DNA from: Burkholderiales bacterium | GTDB lineage: Bacteria > Pseudomonadota > Gammaproteobacteria > Burkholderiales > Burkholderiaceae_C | Reading direction: 5' to 3' | NCBI GenBank assembly: GCA_016703325.1 | Contig: JADJCH010000013.1 | Coordinates: 1-64,000 of the forward strand | DNA: 64,000 nt | Shown here: in pieces, positions 1 through 9,922 of the stretch | Layout of the letters: each line of letters begins with the position of its first letter | Numbering within the stretch: position 1 is the stretch's first letter | The notes under the pieces: generated by a model | Told to the model about the DNA's origin: nothing | Seen by the model: the letters and a program-made list of their open reading frames with translations, nothing else | Databases searched by the model: none | Program-made: the position numbers and the translations under genes

Positions 1-407
1 GTGGCCTGGATCGGCACGGCCAGCGCCGCCAGCACCGCCAGGAAAAACAGCCCGCTGCCGCGGAAAGGCAGTTTGGCCAGTGCATAGGCCGCCGGTACGG
101 CCACCAGCAGCTGCACCATCAGAATGCCGCCACAGACCAGCAGGCCATTGAGCATGAAGCGGCCGATCGGCACGGCGCGCAGCACCTCGGCATAGTGGCC
201 CCAGCCGAACCAGCTGCGCGGCCAGGGCAGCCAGGAGGCCTCGAAGATTTCGCTGGGTGAACGCAGCGAGGTCACCAGCATCCAGACGAAGGGTGCCAGC
301 ATGACCAGGGCTCCGGCCAGCAGCAGCGCGTGCTGCACCACCCGCCAGGCCGGCGCTCGCCAGGCCAGCGCTCGCCGCGGCTTGGAGTCGATCGCGGCAG
401 CGGTCAT
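1..407 (-). CDS. ABC sugar transporter inner-membrane permease, MalG/UgpE type (partial)
   Basis: The second permease of an ABC importer for a carbohydrate or glycerol-phosphate-like solute; the C-terminal part lies beyond the left edge of the window. About 135 residues are readable: a short basic N-terminus, a first membrane helix (about residues 24-46), then a periplasmic stretch with FxWGHYxEVLR typical of MalG-like permeases, and a second hydrophobic segment beginning near residue 88. The EAA loop that docks on the ATPase is not in view. The start ATG overlaps the stop of the upstream permease (ATGA), so translation is probably coupled. Solute unknown; the binding protein is not in the window. 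Confidence 0.85.
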   Translation of the reverse strand, partial: MTAAAIDSKPRRALAWRAPAWRVVQHALLLAGALVMLAPFVWMLVTSLRSPSEIFEASWLPWPRSWFGWGHYAEVLRAVPIGRFMLNGLLVCGGILMVQLLVAVPAAYALAKLPFRGSGLFFLAVLAALAVPIQA

Positions 408-1368
408 GCGTAGTGTGTCCTGCGGTCGAGGGCCCGGGCCTGCAGCGCCGCCAGCACCAGCAGGCCCAGCAGGAACAGCAGCGTCAGCATGGCGGCGTAA
501 CCCATCTTGAAGTACTGGAAGCCCTCCAGGTACAGCGCATAGAGCAGCACCTCCGACCCGTTCTTGCCCTGCGTCAGCGCAGCCACGGTGTCGAACACCT
601 TGAAGGCGGTGATGCTGCTGGTGACCAGCACGAACAGCGTGGTGGGGCCCAGCATCGGCCAGGTCACGCGCAGGAAGCGGTCCAGCGGGTGGTCGGCACC
701 GTCCACCGCGGCGGCGTCGTAGAGCTCGCGCGGGATGCTGGACAGCCCCGCCAGGAACAGCACCATGTTGAAGCCCACCATCTGCCACAGGCCGATGGCC
801 GCCAGGGTGGGGATGACCCGCTGCGGATCCGACAGGAAGGCCAGCTCCGGCCCACCCAGTGCCTTGAGGGCGGCCACCACCGGACCCAGCTTCGGGTGCA
901 GCATGAACTGCCAGACCGTGGCCATGGCGATCAGCGAAGAGGTCACCGGCAGGAAATAGGCCACCTCGTACCACGCCCGACTGCGCCCGCGTGCGTGCAC
1001 CAGCAGCGCCACCCCGAGGCCCAGCAGCACCCCGCCCGGCAGCACCAGGCCCACATAGAGCAGGGTGTTGCGGATGGAACGCAGGAAGACCTCATCGGCC
1101 AGGGCGCGCTGCAGGTTGTGCAGGCCCACCCACTGCCACTCGATCGCACCCAGCTCGTAGTCGGTCAGCGCCAGGCCGACCAACATCAGCATCGGCACCA
1201 GGTAGAGCCCGACCAGCAGCAGCAACGCCGGCGCGGCAAACAGCCCGCCGGTGAACGCGTTGCGCCGGCGCAGGTGGCCGAGCCCGCCGCGCAACGGCCG
1301 CACCGGCACCGACAGGGGCCGCTCGGCGGTGGCGGCAGCCAGGGGCGGCGAGGAGGTCACGGCCGCAG

Positions 1369-1372
<4 letters not shown>
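404..1372 (-). CDS. ABC sugar transporter inner-membrane permease, MalF/UgpA type
   Basis: First permease (322 aa) of the same importer. A proline/arginine-rich cytoplasmic N-terminus of about 40 residues is followed by six predicted membrane helices, and the segment around residues 220-245 (AAAVDGADHPLDRFLRVTWP) is the EAA loop of the family that contacts the ATPase. Its ATG overlaps the stop of the ATPase gene upstream and its stop overlaps the next permease, giving a tight ATPase-permease-permease operon. Family membership is clear; UgpA-like glycerol-3-phosphate transport versus sugar transport cannot be decided from sequence. Confidence 0.88.
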
Positions 1373-2553
<1,181 letters not shown>

Positions 2554-2829
2554 GGGAGCTCGTGGTGCAGGGAGATCCCGTTTGTAAGAGCCGGTGATGT
2601 CGGGTCTGTGACGCCCCCGGGTGTGACTCAAGTCACACGCCTGCCATCTCCACATGGCACACGCCCCCGACGCGGACCCTGCAGCCGCCGGTCTCAGTCG
2701 GCCAGGTCTGTCGGCAAGGCCGTCCCTTCACGGGGCTGTCACTCGCGCTGCCGAGCATCGACAACGGTCGCAACCTGCCCCGGGTTGCGCCGCTGCGGAA
2801 CAACCCCATCCACCCAGGAGACCCCTGCC

Positions 2830-3894
2830 ATGCATTCCTACACCCTGCCCCACACCCCCTCAGCCCGGCCCCTGCTCCAGGCGATGGCGGCGCTCGCGCT
2901 GTGCGGCCTGTTGCAACCGGCGCATGCGCTGGACATCCTGCTGTGCAACGACGATGGCCTGACCGCCGCCAATCTGCGTGCCCTCCAGCAGCGCCTGGTG
3001 GGCGCCGGCCACAGCGTGCTGGTGACCGCACCGGTGGACAACCAGTCCGGCCGGGGCGGCTACATCGCCTTCCTGCAACCGGTGCCGGCCCTCACCGGCA
3101 ACGAACGCGGCGCCAAGGCCCTCGGTCTGGCTGCGGGCAGCGCCGGCATCGGCAGCGACCCGGCCGATGCCAACGTGCACTACGTCAACGGCACCCCGGT
3201 GGCAGCCTGCCTGTACGGCATCGACGTCCAGGCACCGGCGCGCTGGGGCAAGGCTCCGGACTTGGTGATCTCCGGCCCGAACGAAGGCAACAACACCGGC
3301 CACATCAACGCCAGCAGCGGCACATTCAACAACCTGATCTACGCCATCAACCGCGGCCTGCCGGCCATTGCAGTGAGCGACGCGGTGAGCAGCCAGGTGA
3401 CCTGGTCGGACACGCTGCCCCCCACACACCGCGCCTACGAGGTGGCCGACATCGTGCTGCGGCTGGTGGACCAGGTCCTGGTCGGCCGCAAGGCCCACTC
3501 GCACGGCAGCCCGTCCGGCCGCAGGCTGCTGCCTCCCGGCCTGGGGCTGAACGTGAACATCCCGGCCTTTCCCGCCGGCAACGGGGCCACGCTGCCCTTT
3601 GCACTCACGCACATCGGCCAGGCCACCGCCTATGCCCCGGCCTTCTATGAGCGTCTGTCCGACAGCCCTGTGGCGGTAGCCTACGGCGTCAACTACCCGC
3701 TGCCCGGCATCTCGCTGGCCAGCGGCGGCACCGTCCTGCCCAGCGGCAACACCCTGCCCCTGGATGCGTCCAGCCGTTCCGAAGGCAATGTCATCGCCCA
3801 AGGCCAGGCGGTGACGATCTCCCCCGTGCAGGGCATGCCCGAGGCGAGCCGGCAGTTCGAAGGTTGGCTGCAGCAGCGGCTGCAACGCCGCTGA
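2830..3894 (+). CDS. Exported SurE-like 5'/3'-nucleotidase (survival protein E family)
   Basis: A 354-aa protein with an N-terminal signal peptide (hydrophobic core about residues 15-30, cleavage likely after AHA) followed by the SurE fold. The metal-binding NDDG motif is at residues 40-43, a conserved Asn-Gln-Ser-Gly (VDNQSGRGG) follows, and ISGPNEGNN supplies the later Asn ligand. SurE proteins are divalent-metal phosphatases acting on nucleoside monophosphates; the classic enzyme is cytoplasmic and about 250 aa, so this is one of the longer secreted forms with insertions. The start at 2830 has a good ribosome-binding site (CAGGAG, 2815-2820). Likely monocistronic and periplasmic. Confidence 0.85.
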   Translation: MHSYTLPHTPSARPLLQAMAALALCGLLQPAHALDILLCNDDGLTAANLRALQQRLVGAGHSVLVTAPVDNQSGRGGYIAFLQPVPALTGNERGAKALGLAAGSAGIGSDPADANVHYVNGTPVAACLYGIDVQAPARWGKAPDLVISGPNEGNNTGHINASSGTFNNLIYAINRGLPAIAVSDAVSSQVTWSDTLPPTHRAYEVADIVLRLVDQVLVGRKAHSHGSPSGRRLLPPGLGLNVNIPAFPAGNGATLPFALTHIGQATAYAPAFYERLSDSPVAVAYGVNYPLPGISLASGGTVLPSGNTLPLDASSRSEGNVIAQGQAVTISPVQGMPEASRQFEGWLQQRLQRR

Positions 3895-3922
3895 ACAGTC
3901 GGGTAGGCTGGCAGGCGATGCC

Positions 3923-4354
3923 ATGAATCACACCCTGCCACCCATACCCGTCGAGGTGCAGGCCGTCTTCGATGCCTGCCCGGACCGGGCCCGAAGGCGC
4001 CTGCTCACGCTGCGTGCCCTCATCTTTGCGACCGCTCAACGAACGGCGGGCGTCGGCCCCCTGGAAGAAGCACTGCGCTGGGGCGAAGCAGCCTACCTGC
4101 CGACGCGCACACGCAGCGGCAGCGCCGTGCGGCTGGGATGGCAGCCAACCCGGCCCGAGCAGGTGGTGGTGCTCTTCCACTGCCAGACCGGGCTGGTCGA
4201 GCGCTTTCGCACAATGTTTCCGCGCGAGCTGACCTTCGAAGGCCAACGCGCCATCGTGCTGCCGGTGGCGGAGCCCTTTGACGGCGAGGCGCTGTCCTGC
4301 TGCATCGCCGCGTCACTGCGCCACCATCTGGACCGCCGGCGCAGTCGCAGCTGA
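3923..4354 (+). CDS. DUF1801 (YdhG-like) protein
   Basis: A 143-aa soluble protein resembling the DUF1801 fold: an N-terminal helix with FDACPDRARRRLLTLRALI, then EALRWGEAAYL, the most conserved piece of the family, then beta-rich sequence VRLGWQPTRPEQVVVLFHCQTGLVERFR. No catalytic motif is known. It begins 28 bases after the SurE-like gene and may be cotranscribed with it. It converges on the YdeI-like gene, which belongs to a related fold; this may be coincidence. Confidence 0.7.
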   Translation: MNHTLPPIPVEVQAVFDACPDRARRRLLTLRALIFATAQRTAGVGPLEEALRWGEAAYLPTRTRSGSAVRLGWQPTRPEQVVVLFHCQTGLVERFRTMFPRELTFEGQRAIVLPVAEPFDGEALSCCIAASLRHHLDRRRSRS

Positions 4355-4431
4355 CGGGCCCAGGTTCGGACACCTGCGCCTGGCCGGGAACCGGAGGGGA
4401 CGGTCACACCGCCCCGGCCGGAGCCGACCGT

Positions 4432-4806
4432 TCAACGCTCCAGAGCACCCTTGCCGGCCAGGATGCGGCTTCGCAGGGCCTCGATGCGGGAGACCCGGGT
4501 TTCGGACTTCTTCGCCGAGTTCAGATGAATCACTTGGCTGCGCTGACGGCCTGGCGTCAATGCGTGAAAGGCTTCGGCGAGTTCGACATCGGCCTCCAGC
4601 GCGTCGGCCAGTTCCGGCGGCAGCTCGACATCGCGCGGCTCGCGCGGGGGCCGGATGCCCGCTTCCGCATAAGCCATCGCCTCCTTCAGATAGGCCCGCA
4701 GCCGCCGCAGACCCTGCGCCCATTGGCGGGCAGAACAGTTCGGGGTGACAAACCGCTCGCAGCGTCCGCATCCCCTGGAGAAGTAGTCTTCGATGTCGGT
4801 GATCAC
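4432..4806 (-). CDS. YdeI/OmdA-family protein with an internal deletion
   Basis: A 124-aa protein. Its first 35 residues (IEDYFSRGCGRCERF...CSARQW) match the beginning of YdeI-type proteins and its last 75 residues (DVELPPELADAL...ALTPGRQRSQVIHLNSAKKSETRVSRIE...ILAGKG) match the C-terminal OmdA region. The DUF1801-like core that normally separates them (about 60-70 residues ending with EETVKWGxPxY-like sequence) is absent, yet the frame stays open. YdeI proteins are usually about 190 aa. The gene may be a functioning short form or a decaying one. Family assignment is from recall of the motif order. Confidence 0.6.
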   Translation of the reverse strand: MITDIEDYFSRGCGRCERFVTPNCSARQWAQGLRRLRAYLKEAMAYAEAGIRPPREPRDVELPPELADALEADVELAEAFHALTPGRQRSQVIHLNSAKKSETRVSRIEALRSRILAGKGALER

Positions 4807-4896
4807 CGCCCTCCCTCCACGTCAGGTCGATGCCCTTGAAGCCGGACCGGCCGAACCCGGCCCGCGTGCCGCAACCGGCCACCCTTCAGCCACCGT

Positions 4897-5526
4897 TCAG
4901 CCCGCTGCGCCACCGGCCGCCAGGCGGGCTTCGTTGATCTGCAGCGCGCGGGTGTAGGCCGGGCGGGCCATGACCCGCGCGGCATAGGCCTCGAACACCG
5001 GGCGCTTCTCGATCGTGCCGAACATCAGTCCCCAGGTGACACTGGAGCCCACATACACATCGGCGGCCGTGAAGCGTTCACCGCACACGAACGGCCCCTC
5101 CCGCAGCCACGATTCCAGGGCGTTGAGCGTGTCGGCGTAGCTGCCGAAGCCCACCATGGCGCCGCGCCCCGGCGGCACCTCCCAGCCCAGCGCCCGGGAC
5201 ACCACGGCCTGTTCCAGCGGGCCAGCGGCAAAAAACAGCCAGCGGAAATAGGCCGACCGCTCGGCGGGCGTCTGCGGCAGCAGCCCCTTGTGGGGAAAGG
5301 CATCGGCCAGGTAGGCGCAGATGGCGGCCGCCTCCGTGACCACCACCGCTGCGTGGCGCAAGGCGGGCACCTTGCCCATCGGGTTGACGGCCAGGTAGTC
5401 GCTGGCCTTCATGCTGCTGCCGTAGTCCAGCCAGACGGTGTCGTAGGGTTCGCCCAGCTCTTCCATCATCCAGTGGGCGATGCGGCCACGGGACTGGGGG
5501 TTTGTGTACAGCGTCAGGTCGGTCAT
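4897..5526 (-). CDS. Glutathione S-transferase family protein
   Basis: A 209-aa cytosolic GST. The thioredoxin-like N-terminal domain (residues 1-80) opens with LTLYTNPQSRGRIAHWMMEE, where SRGR holds the usual catalytic Ser/Tyr position, and has the cis-proline element NPMGKVPAL and the glutathione gamma-glutamyl contact VTEAAAIC. The helical C-terminal domain has FTAADVYVG, the N-capping box of GSTs. I set the start at ATG 5526, which has AGGAAACC as its ribosome-binding site; frames extending further upstream are not supported. Substrate unknown. Confidence 0.85.
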   Translation of the reverse strand: MTDLTLYTNPQSRGRIAHWMMEELGEPYDTVWLDYGSSMKASDYLAVNPMGKVPALRHAAVVVTEAAAICAYLADAFPHKGLLPQTPAERSAYFRWLFFAAGPLEQAVVSRALGWEVPPGRGAMVGFGSYADTLNALESWLREGPFVCGERFTAADVYVGSSVTWGLMFGTIEKRPVFEAYAARVMARPAYTRALQINEARLAAGGAAG

Positions 5527-5663
5527 TGCGGTTTCCTGGTAGAGCCCCACGCCGGCGCCGGGGCGTTGCTTCGGCTTGGACGGCGGGAGCATAGGTAGAA
5601 CCAAGACTCCCGGCAAGACTGCTGCTTCACTCCGCAGTGGTCTGCACCCACTGCGGCGGCGGA

Positions 5664-6263
5664 TCAGTGGACCGCCGCCTCGCCCCCAACCAGGGCCCGG
5701 GCATCGTTCACCCGTGCCAGCACCGCCGGTGCAATGACGCGGTGCGCCGGCGTCACCGGCAGCATGTACAGCCGGCCCAGCCGGTTGTGCAGGTGCACCA
5801 CGGTGCTGATCACCACCCGGTCTGGCTGACCGCCGCCTGCGCTCAGGCGGCGCAGCGAGATCAGCACCCGCAGGTGCCGGTCGTTGTCGCCAACGATCAC
5901 CTCGTCCTCGTCCTGCGACATCAGCGTGAAGATGCCGACCCGGTCGCCTGGCTGCCAGGCCGCGCCCGCCGGCTTCAATCCGGCGCGCCAGTCCCCGGCG
6001 TGGCGCAGGCCGAACCACACCACCACCCGGTTGCGCAGGTCCATCAACCGTTCCACCCAGACGGGCGTGCGCTGCAGCAGCACCAGCAGGTGCTCCATCG
6101 CGCTGCGCTGCGGCTGCAGCACCTCCACGACGTAGGCATCCATGAAATCGGCGCCCGCCGTGAAGGTCTGGATGCGACTGGCCAGCGGCAACGCGCAGGC
6201 CACCACCTGGGGGGCGGCACGGGGCGGAACGGGGCAGGCGGGGGCGTTTGCAGCAGCGGTCAT
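5664..6263 (-). CDS. DUF2867 domain protein
   Basis: A 199-aa protein that matches DUF2867, known from the C-terminus of NAD(P)H-binding YbjT-like proteins and as stand-alone proteins: DAYVVEV, VWVERLMDLRNRVVVWFGL, then DRVGIFTLMSQDEDEVIVGDNDRHLRVLISL and a late VVHLHNRLGRLYMLPVTPAHRVIAP. The fold is START-like; function unknown. I chose ATG 6263, which has GGAG six bases upstream; a TTG four codons earlier is less likely. Confidence 0.75.
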   Translation of the reverse strand: MTAAANAPACPVPPRAAPQVVACALPLASRIQTFTAGADFMDAYVVEVLQPQRSAMEHLLVLLQRTPVWVERLMDLRNRVVVWFGLRHAGDWRAGLKPAGAAWQPGDRVGIFTLMSQDEDEVIVGDNDRHLRVLISLRRLSAGGGQPDRVVISTVVHLHNRLGRLYMLPVTPAHRVIAPAVLARVNDARALVGGEAAVH

Positions 6264-6332
6264 GGCGTTCTCCAAAGCTCTCCAAGTGGGTGAAAAGGGA
6301 ATGCGGAAGACGGGATGCAGGTCTGGTCGACT

Positions 6333-7760
6333 TCAGTCGTCCTCCTGCGCAGCGCGGCGCAGGCGGGCCCGCGCCGCACGGGTGTCGATGCGCCCGCCCA
6401 GCCGGGTGAGCAGGTGCATCAGCCCCAGCCAGGCGCGGTCCAGCGACAGCATCTGCGGCGGCAGGTCACCCATCTGCCGGGCCACCGGCGCGCGCCGCTG
6501 CGGGCCCAGCGGCAGCGCGAAGCCCTGTGCACCGGCGAAGTCGAAGCGGTCCGCGCGGAACACCTGGGTGGCCCAGTCCAGCACCGGCGCCAGCGTGGGC
6601 AGCACCTGCTGCTCGAAGGCGGCCAGGTCGGCGTCTGCTGCAGCCAGGCCCATGCGCCGGTACACCGCCAGCAGCTGCGGTGCGGCGGCCGGCCCGGCCT
6701 CGGCCCACAGGCTCCAGCTGCGCGCCAGCGCAGCGGTGAACTCCGTACCCAGCTCGCAGGTGCAGCCGAAGTCCAGCAGCGTCACCCGGCCACCCGGCTC
6801 GAACAGGAAGTTGCCCGGGTGCAGGTCCGCATGGATGCGCCGCCCACCGGTGGCCTCCGGCGCGCCGAAGGCGCAGCCGGTGAACCAGTCGAACAGGACC
6901 TGGGTCTGCGCGTCGCGGATGGCCTGGGGCGGACCGGCCTGCAGCCAGGCGTCGATGTGGCCGCCCTCGACGAAGTGCTGCGTCAGCACCGTGCGGCCGC
7001 TGAACTCCGGCCGCAGCCCCGGCACCTGCAGGCCACCGGGGCCGGCGCAGTCGAACCCGCCGGCGGCCGCCAGTCGCTCGGCGAAGGCGGCCTGCTGCGC
7101 CGCTTCGTGGCGGTAGTCCACCTCCTCGGCCAGCTGGCGACACACCGCGTCCAGCGCCCGGTCCACCAGCACCGCGTCCGGCAGGCCCAGGCGCTCCAGG
7201 CCGATGCGCTGCATGGCCGCACGCAGCATCGCCAGGTCGCTGTCGATGCTGGCGGCCATGCCCGGATACTGCACCTTCACCGCCAGCGCCGTGCCGTCGG
7301 CCAGCCAGGCGCGGTGCACCTGGCCCAGGCTGGCGGCAGCACAGGCCACGGGGTCGAAGCGGGCAAACAGCGCCTGCGGCTCCTGCCCGAAGGCCTGGCG
7401 AAAGACCTTGCCCACCAGCGCCCGGTTCAGTGGCGTGGCCTGGTGGGTGGCGCGCGCCAGCTGCCGGCGCACGCCCTCGGGCAGGAAGCCGGGGTCCATG
7501 CTCAGCACCTGCGCCAGCTTCAGCGCCGTGCCGCGCAGCTGGTTCATCGCCGCGAAGAGCAGGCGGCCCACCTCGGCCTCCTGCGCCTGCTGGGCCTCCT
7601 GCTCCGCCCGGGCCCGCTGCGGGTCCGGCCCTGCCGGCCGGAGCTGGCGCCGCAGCACCCCGGCGCCCACCTGCGCGCCCACCTGCACGGCCGCCTTGCC
7701 CACCACCAGCGAGCGGGCGAGCCGGCCGGTGCGGGGTGCGCGGGCGGTGGGATCGCTCAC
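6333..7760 (-). CDS. ABC1/UbiB (AarF) atypical kinase family protein
   Basis: A 475-aa ABC1 kinase-like protein. The family's KxGQ-type motif appears as GTALKLAQVLSM, the alanine-rich nucleotide loop as AAASLGQVHRA, the lysine as ALAVKVQYPG, the catalytic loop as HADLHPGNF and the metal motif as LLDFGCTCEL. The domain covers most of the protein. UbiB-type members support ubiquinone biosynthesis or handling by ATP hydrolysis; this is a divergent paralogue, not necessarily the housekeeping UbiB. The start is GTG 7760, four bases after the stop of the TetR regulator gene, so the two form an operon. Confidence 0.82.
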   Translation of the reverse strand: MSDPTARAPRTGRLARSLVVGKAAVQVGAQVGAGVLRRQLRPAGPDPQRARAEQEAQQAQEAEVGRLLFAAMNQLRGTALKLAQVLSMDPGFLPEGVRRQLARATHQATPLNRALVGKVFRQAFGQEPQALFARFDPVACAAASLGQVHRAWLADGTALAVKVQYPGMAASIDSDLAMLRAAMQRIGLERLGLPDAVLVDRALDAVCRQLAEEVDYRHEAAQQAAFAERLAAAGGFDCAGPGGLQVPGLRPEFSGRTVLTQHFVEGGHIDAWLQAGPPQAIRDAQTQVLFDWFTGCAFGAPEATGGRRIHADLHPGNFLFEPGGRVTLLDFGCTCELGTEFTAALARSWSLWAEAGPAAAPQLLAVYRRMGLAAADADLAAFEQQVLPTLAPVLDWATQVFRADRFDFAGAQGFALPLGPQRRAPVARQMGDLPPQMLSLDRAWLGLMHLLTRLGGRIDTRAARARLRRAAQEDD

Positions 7761-7764
7761 GGTC

Positions 7765-8559
7765 TCAATCCCCGACGGCGGACGACGCCTTTGGGCCCGC
7801 ATCCGCCCCGGAGGTCCTCTCCCGCAGGGTTCGGTCCCGCAGGGTCCGGTCCGGCCGGGCCCGCCTTTGCGAAACACCACTGGAGGCAGTGAACAGCGTG
7901 GCGAGCTGGCTGCGCAGCAGGAAGCCGCCCAGCTGCACCAGCCGATCGGGCACGCCGGCCTTGAGCAGCGCCACCAGCACCCCCAGCACTTGATCGACCA
8001 GCCGGGTGGTGTCGGCCCCTTCAGCCGACTCGTCGTGCAGCCAGTAGGCCACCACGCCGTAGCAGAAGTCCACGTACAGCCCGGCCAGCGGGCGCAGGAA
8101 GTCGCTGGCCGGCAGTTCGCCCGCGTCCACCGCGGCCTGCAGGTAGCCCTGCACCTCGTCGCGCAACAGCTCGCGCGCCTGCAGCTGATCGCCCAGCAGC
8201 AGCAGCGGAGACTTCTGCAGCAGCGCCCGGGCGATCTCCACGAAGGCCCGGTCCGGCGCCAGCCGCTCCAGCAGCGCGTCGGTCAGGCGCTGCAGGCGGG
8301 CATGCAGGTCATAGTCGTCAAACCAGCCGGCCGAGGCCTGCGCATCCGCCACCGCCCGCTGCGCCGCCAGGTCAAAGTAACCCAGCACCAGCCGCTCCTT
8401 GGTGGCGAAGTACTTGTAGACGGTGGCGTCCCCGATGCCGGCCGCGCGGGCGATGTCCTTCATCGTCACCGCGTCGTAGCCCTCCTGCGACATCAGCGCC
8501 ACCGCAGCAGCCAGGATGCGGGTGCGGGTCTCTTCCTGTTGGGCCTTGCTGGTCTTCAT
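7765..8559 (-). CDS. TetR/AcrR-family transcriptional regulator
   Basis: A 264-aa regulator with an N-terminal helix-turn-helix (about residues 8-55; RILAAAVALMSQEGYDAVTMKDIARAAGIGDATVYKYF) and a helical ligand-binding C-terminal domain. It is cotranscribed with the ABC1 kinase gene downstream and diverges from the dioxygenase-like gene. A near-perfect inverted repeat 59-79 bases upstream is a candidate autoregulatory operator. I chose ATG 8559, at which the TetR alignment naturally begins. About 45 C-terminal residues are basic and repetitive (RTLRDRTLRERTSG), beyond the normal domain end. Confidence 0.85.
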   Translation of the reverse strand: MKTSKAQQEETRTRILAAAVALMSQEGYDAVTMKDIARAAGIGDATVYKYFATKERLVLGYFDLAAQRAVADAQASAGWFDDYDLHARLQRLTDALLERLAPDRAFVEIARALLQKSPLLLLGDQLQARELLRDEVQGYLQAAVDAGELPASDFLRPLAGLYVDFCYGVVAYWLHDESAEGADTTRLVDQVLGVLVALLKAGVPDRLVQLGGFLLRSQLATLFTASSGVSQRRARPDRTLRDRTLRERTSGADAGPKASSAVGD

Positions 8560-8617
8560 GGCGGAGTCGGAGGGGTGAGTGGCGGCGAGAGCCTTCAATT
8601 GATACAAACTATCTTTT

Positions 8618-8638
8618 AATTGGCACTTTTTGTCAATT
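8618..8638. promoter_or_regulatory. Inverted repeat, candidate TetR operator
   Basis: AATTGGCA-N5-TGTCAATT: two 8-base arms with one mismatch, in an AT-rich patch of an otherwise GC-rich 355-base intergenic region (8560-8914) between the divergent tetR and dioxygenase-like genes. The position fits TetR autoregulation. No consensus is known for this regulator, so this is inference. Confidence 0.4.
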
Positions 8639-8729
8639 TATAAGACAAATATCTGCAACACGATCGAGATCACAAACCGATGGTGATCAGGGGGACACAC
8701 ACGATCGGGGCCAGACGACTGGGACGATT

Positions 8730-8783
8730 GGGGTCTCAAATCCAAACCACACGACCCGCCGAGGACTTGGCAGTTGAGACCCC
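8730..8783. repeat. Inverted repeat of a 10-mer upstream of the dioxygenase-like gene
   Basis: GGGGTCTCAA (8730-8739) and its exact complement TTGAGACCCC (8774-8783) are separated by 34 bases. A third copy in direct orientation to the second occurs just after the gene at 9879-9888. Role unknown; possibly an operator or the remains of a small repeat that flanked the gene. Confidence 0.45.
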
Positions 8784-8914
8784 TGAACCCCTTGAACCTG
8801 AAGGAGATGCACAGAAATCAAGCCTCACCTGGGCTTGAAGGAACAGCAACACGGGCCCCGAACAATCCGGAATCGTCCAGCCCCTCCTGACCCTTGCGCC
8901 CTCAAGCTGCCACC

Positions 8915-9775
8915 ATGAACGATCACCTGCCCCACGCCCCGGGCCTGCGCCATGACCTCGAACGCCTGGCACTGCTGCAAGATCCGGCACGACGGCGCGC
9001 GCTGCGCCTGCTCGGCGGTCTGGCGGCCGGACCGCTGCCGCTGCTGGGCATGGTGGGCTGCGGGGGCGGCGACAGCGACAGCAGCAGCAGCGGCAGCGGG
9101 GAGGCCGAATCCTCGGGCAGTACGGTGAGCTCGTGCACGATCGTCCCGTCCGAGACCGCCGGCCCCTATCCGGGCGACGGCACCAACTCCAACAGCAGCG
9201 GCGTCGTCAACGTGCTGACGCAGAGCGGCATCGTGCGCAGCGACATCCGCTCGAGCTTCGGCACGATGAGCGGCACCGCAGACGGCGTGCCGCTGACGGT
9301 CACGCTCAAGCTGGTCAGCGTCTCGGCCGCCTGTGCCAACCTTGAGGGCTACGCGGTCTACCTGTGGCACTGCACCCGCGAGGGCGGCTACTCACTGTAT
9401 TCATCGGGCGTGACGGCGCAGAACTACCTGCGCGGAGTCCAGGTCAGCAACGCCAGTGGCGAACTGAGCTTCACCACCGTCTTTCCGGGCTGCTACAGCG
9501 GGCGCTGGCCGCACATCCACTTCGAGGTCTTCTCCAGCCTGAGCACCGCCACCAGCGGCAACAGCGATGTGCGCACCTCGCAGCTGGCGCTGCCCGAGTC
9601 GGTCTGCCGCAGCGTCTACGGCAGCGCCAGCGGGTACACCAGCAGCCTGACCAACCTCAACGCGATCACGCTGGCCAGCGACAACATCTTCAGCGACGGC
9701 TACTCAACGCAGATGGCAACGGTAACGGGCGACCTGACGAACGGTTTTGCCGCGACGCTGACAGTAGGGGTCTGA
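8915..9775 (+). CDS. Intradiol-dioxygenase-like exported lipoprotein
   Basis: A 286-aa protein with an N-terminal ARRRALRLLGG segment that resembles a twin-arginine signal and ends in a lipobox (MVGC, Cys49), followed by a Ser/Gly-rich linker to about residue 72. The remainder matches the intradiol ring-cleavage dioxygenase fold: the iron-ligand regions appear as WHCTREGGYSLY (Tyr159) and FPGCYSGRWPHIHFEV (Tyr194, His200, His202). The classic enzymes are cytoplasmic catechol or protocatechuate dioxygenases; exported lipoprotein-type homologues are known but their substrates are mostly uncharacterised. Start chosen at ATG 8915. No catechol pathway genes are nearby. Confidence 0.8.
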   Translation: MNDHLPHAPGLRHDLERLALLQDPARRRALRLLGGLAAGPLPLLGMVGCGGGDSDSSSSGSGEAESSGSTVSSCTIVPSETAGPYPGDGTNSNSSGVVNVLTQSGIVRSDIRSSFGTMSGTADGVPLTVTLKLVSVSAACANLEGYAVYLWHCTREGGYSLYSSGVTAQNYLRGVQVSNASGELSFTTVFPGCYSGRWPHIHFEVFSSLSTATSGNSDVRTSQLALPESVCRSVYGSASGYTSSLTNLNAITLASDNIFSDGYSTQMATVTGDLTNGFAATLTVGV

Positions 9776-9922
9776 AGCTGGACCCGCAAGCCCGTCGAAG
9801 GGACGTTCCCGACCGGCTCCTCAGTCGATGCGCTCGGCCGCCCTGTAGACGGTGCAACGCCCGCTGCGGACTGGATGGTTGAGACCCCTCAGCCTTGCTT
9901 GACCCTTGGTTCTCGGACTCGC

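Noticed and set aside
5664..6275. TTG start four codons upstream for the DUF2867 gene
   Set aside because: The GGAG ribosome-binding site lies inside those four codons and serves the ATG at 6263.
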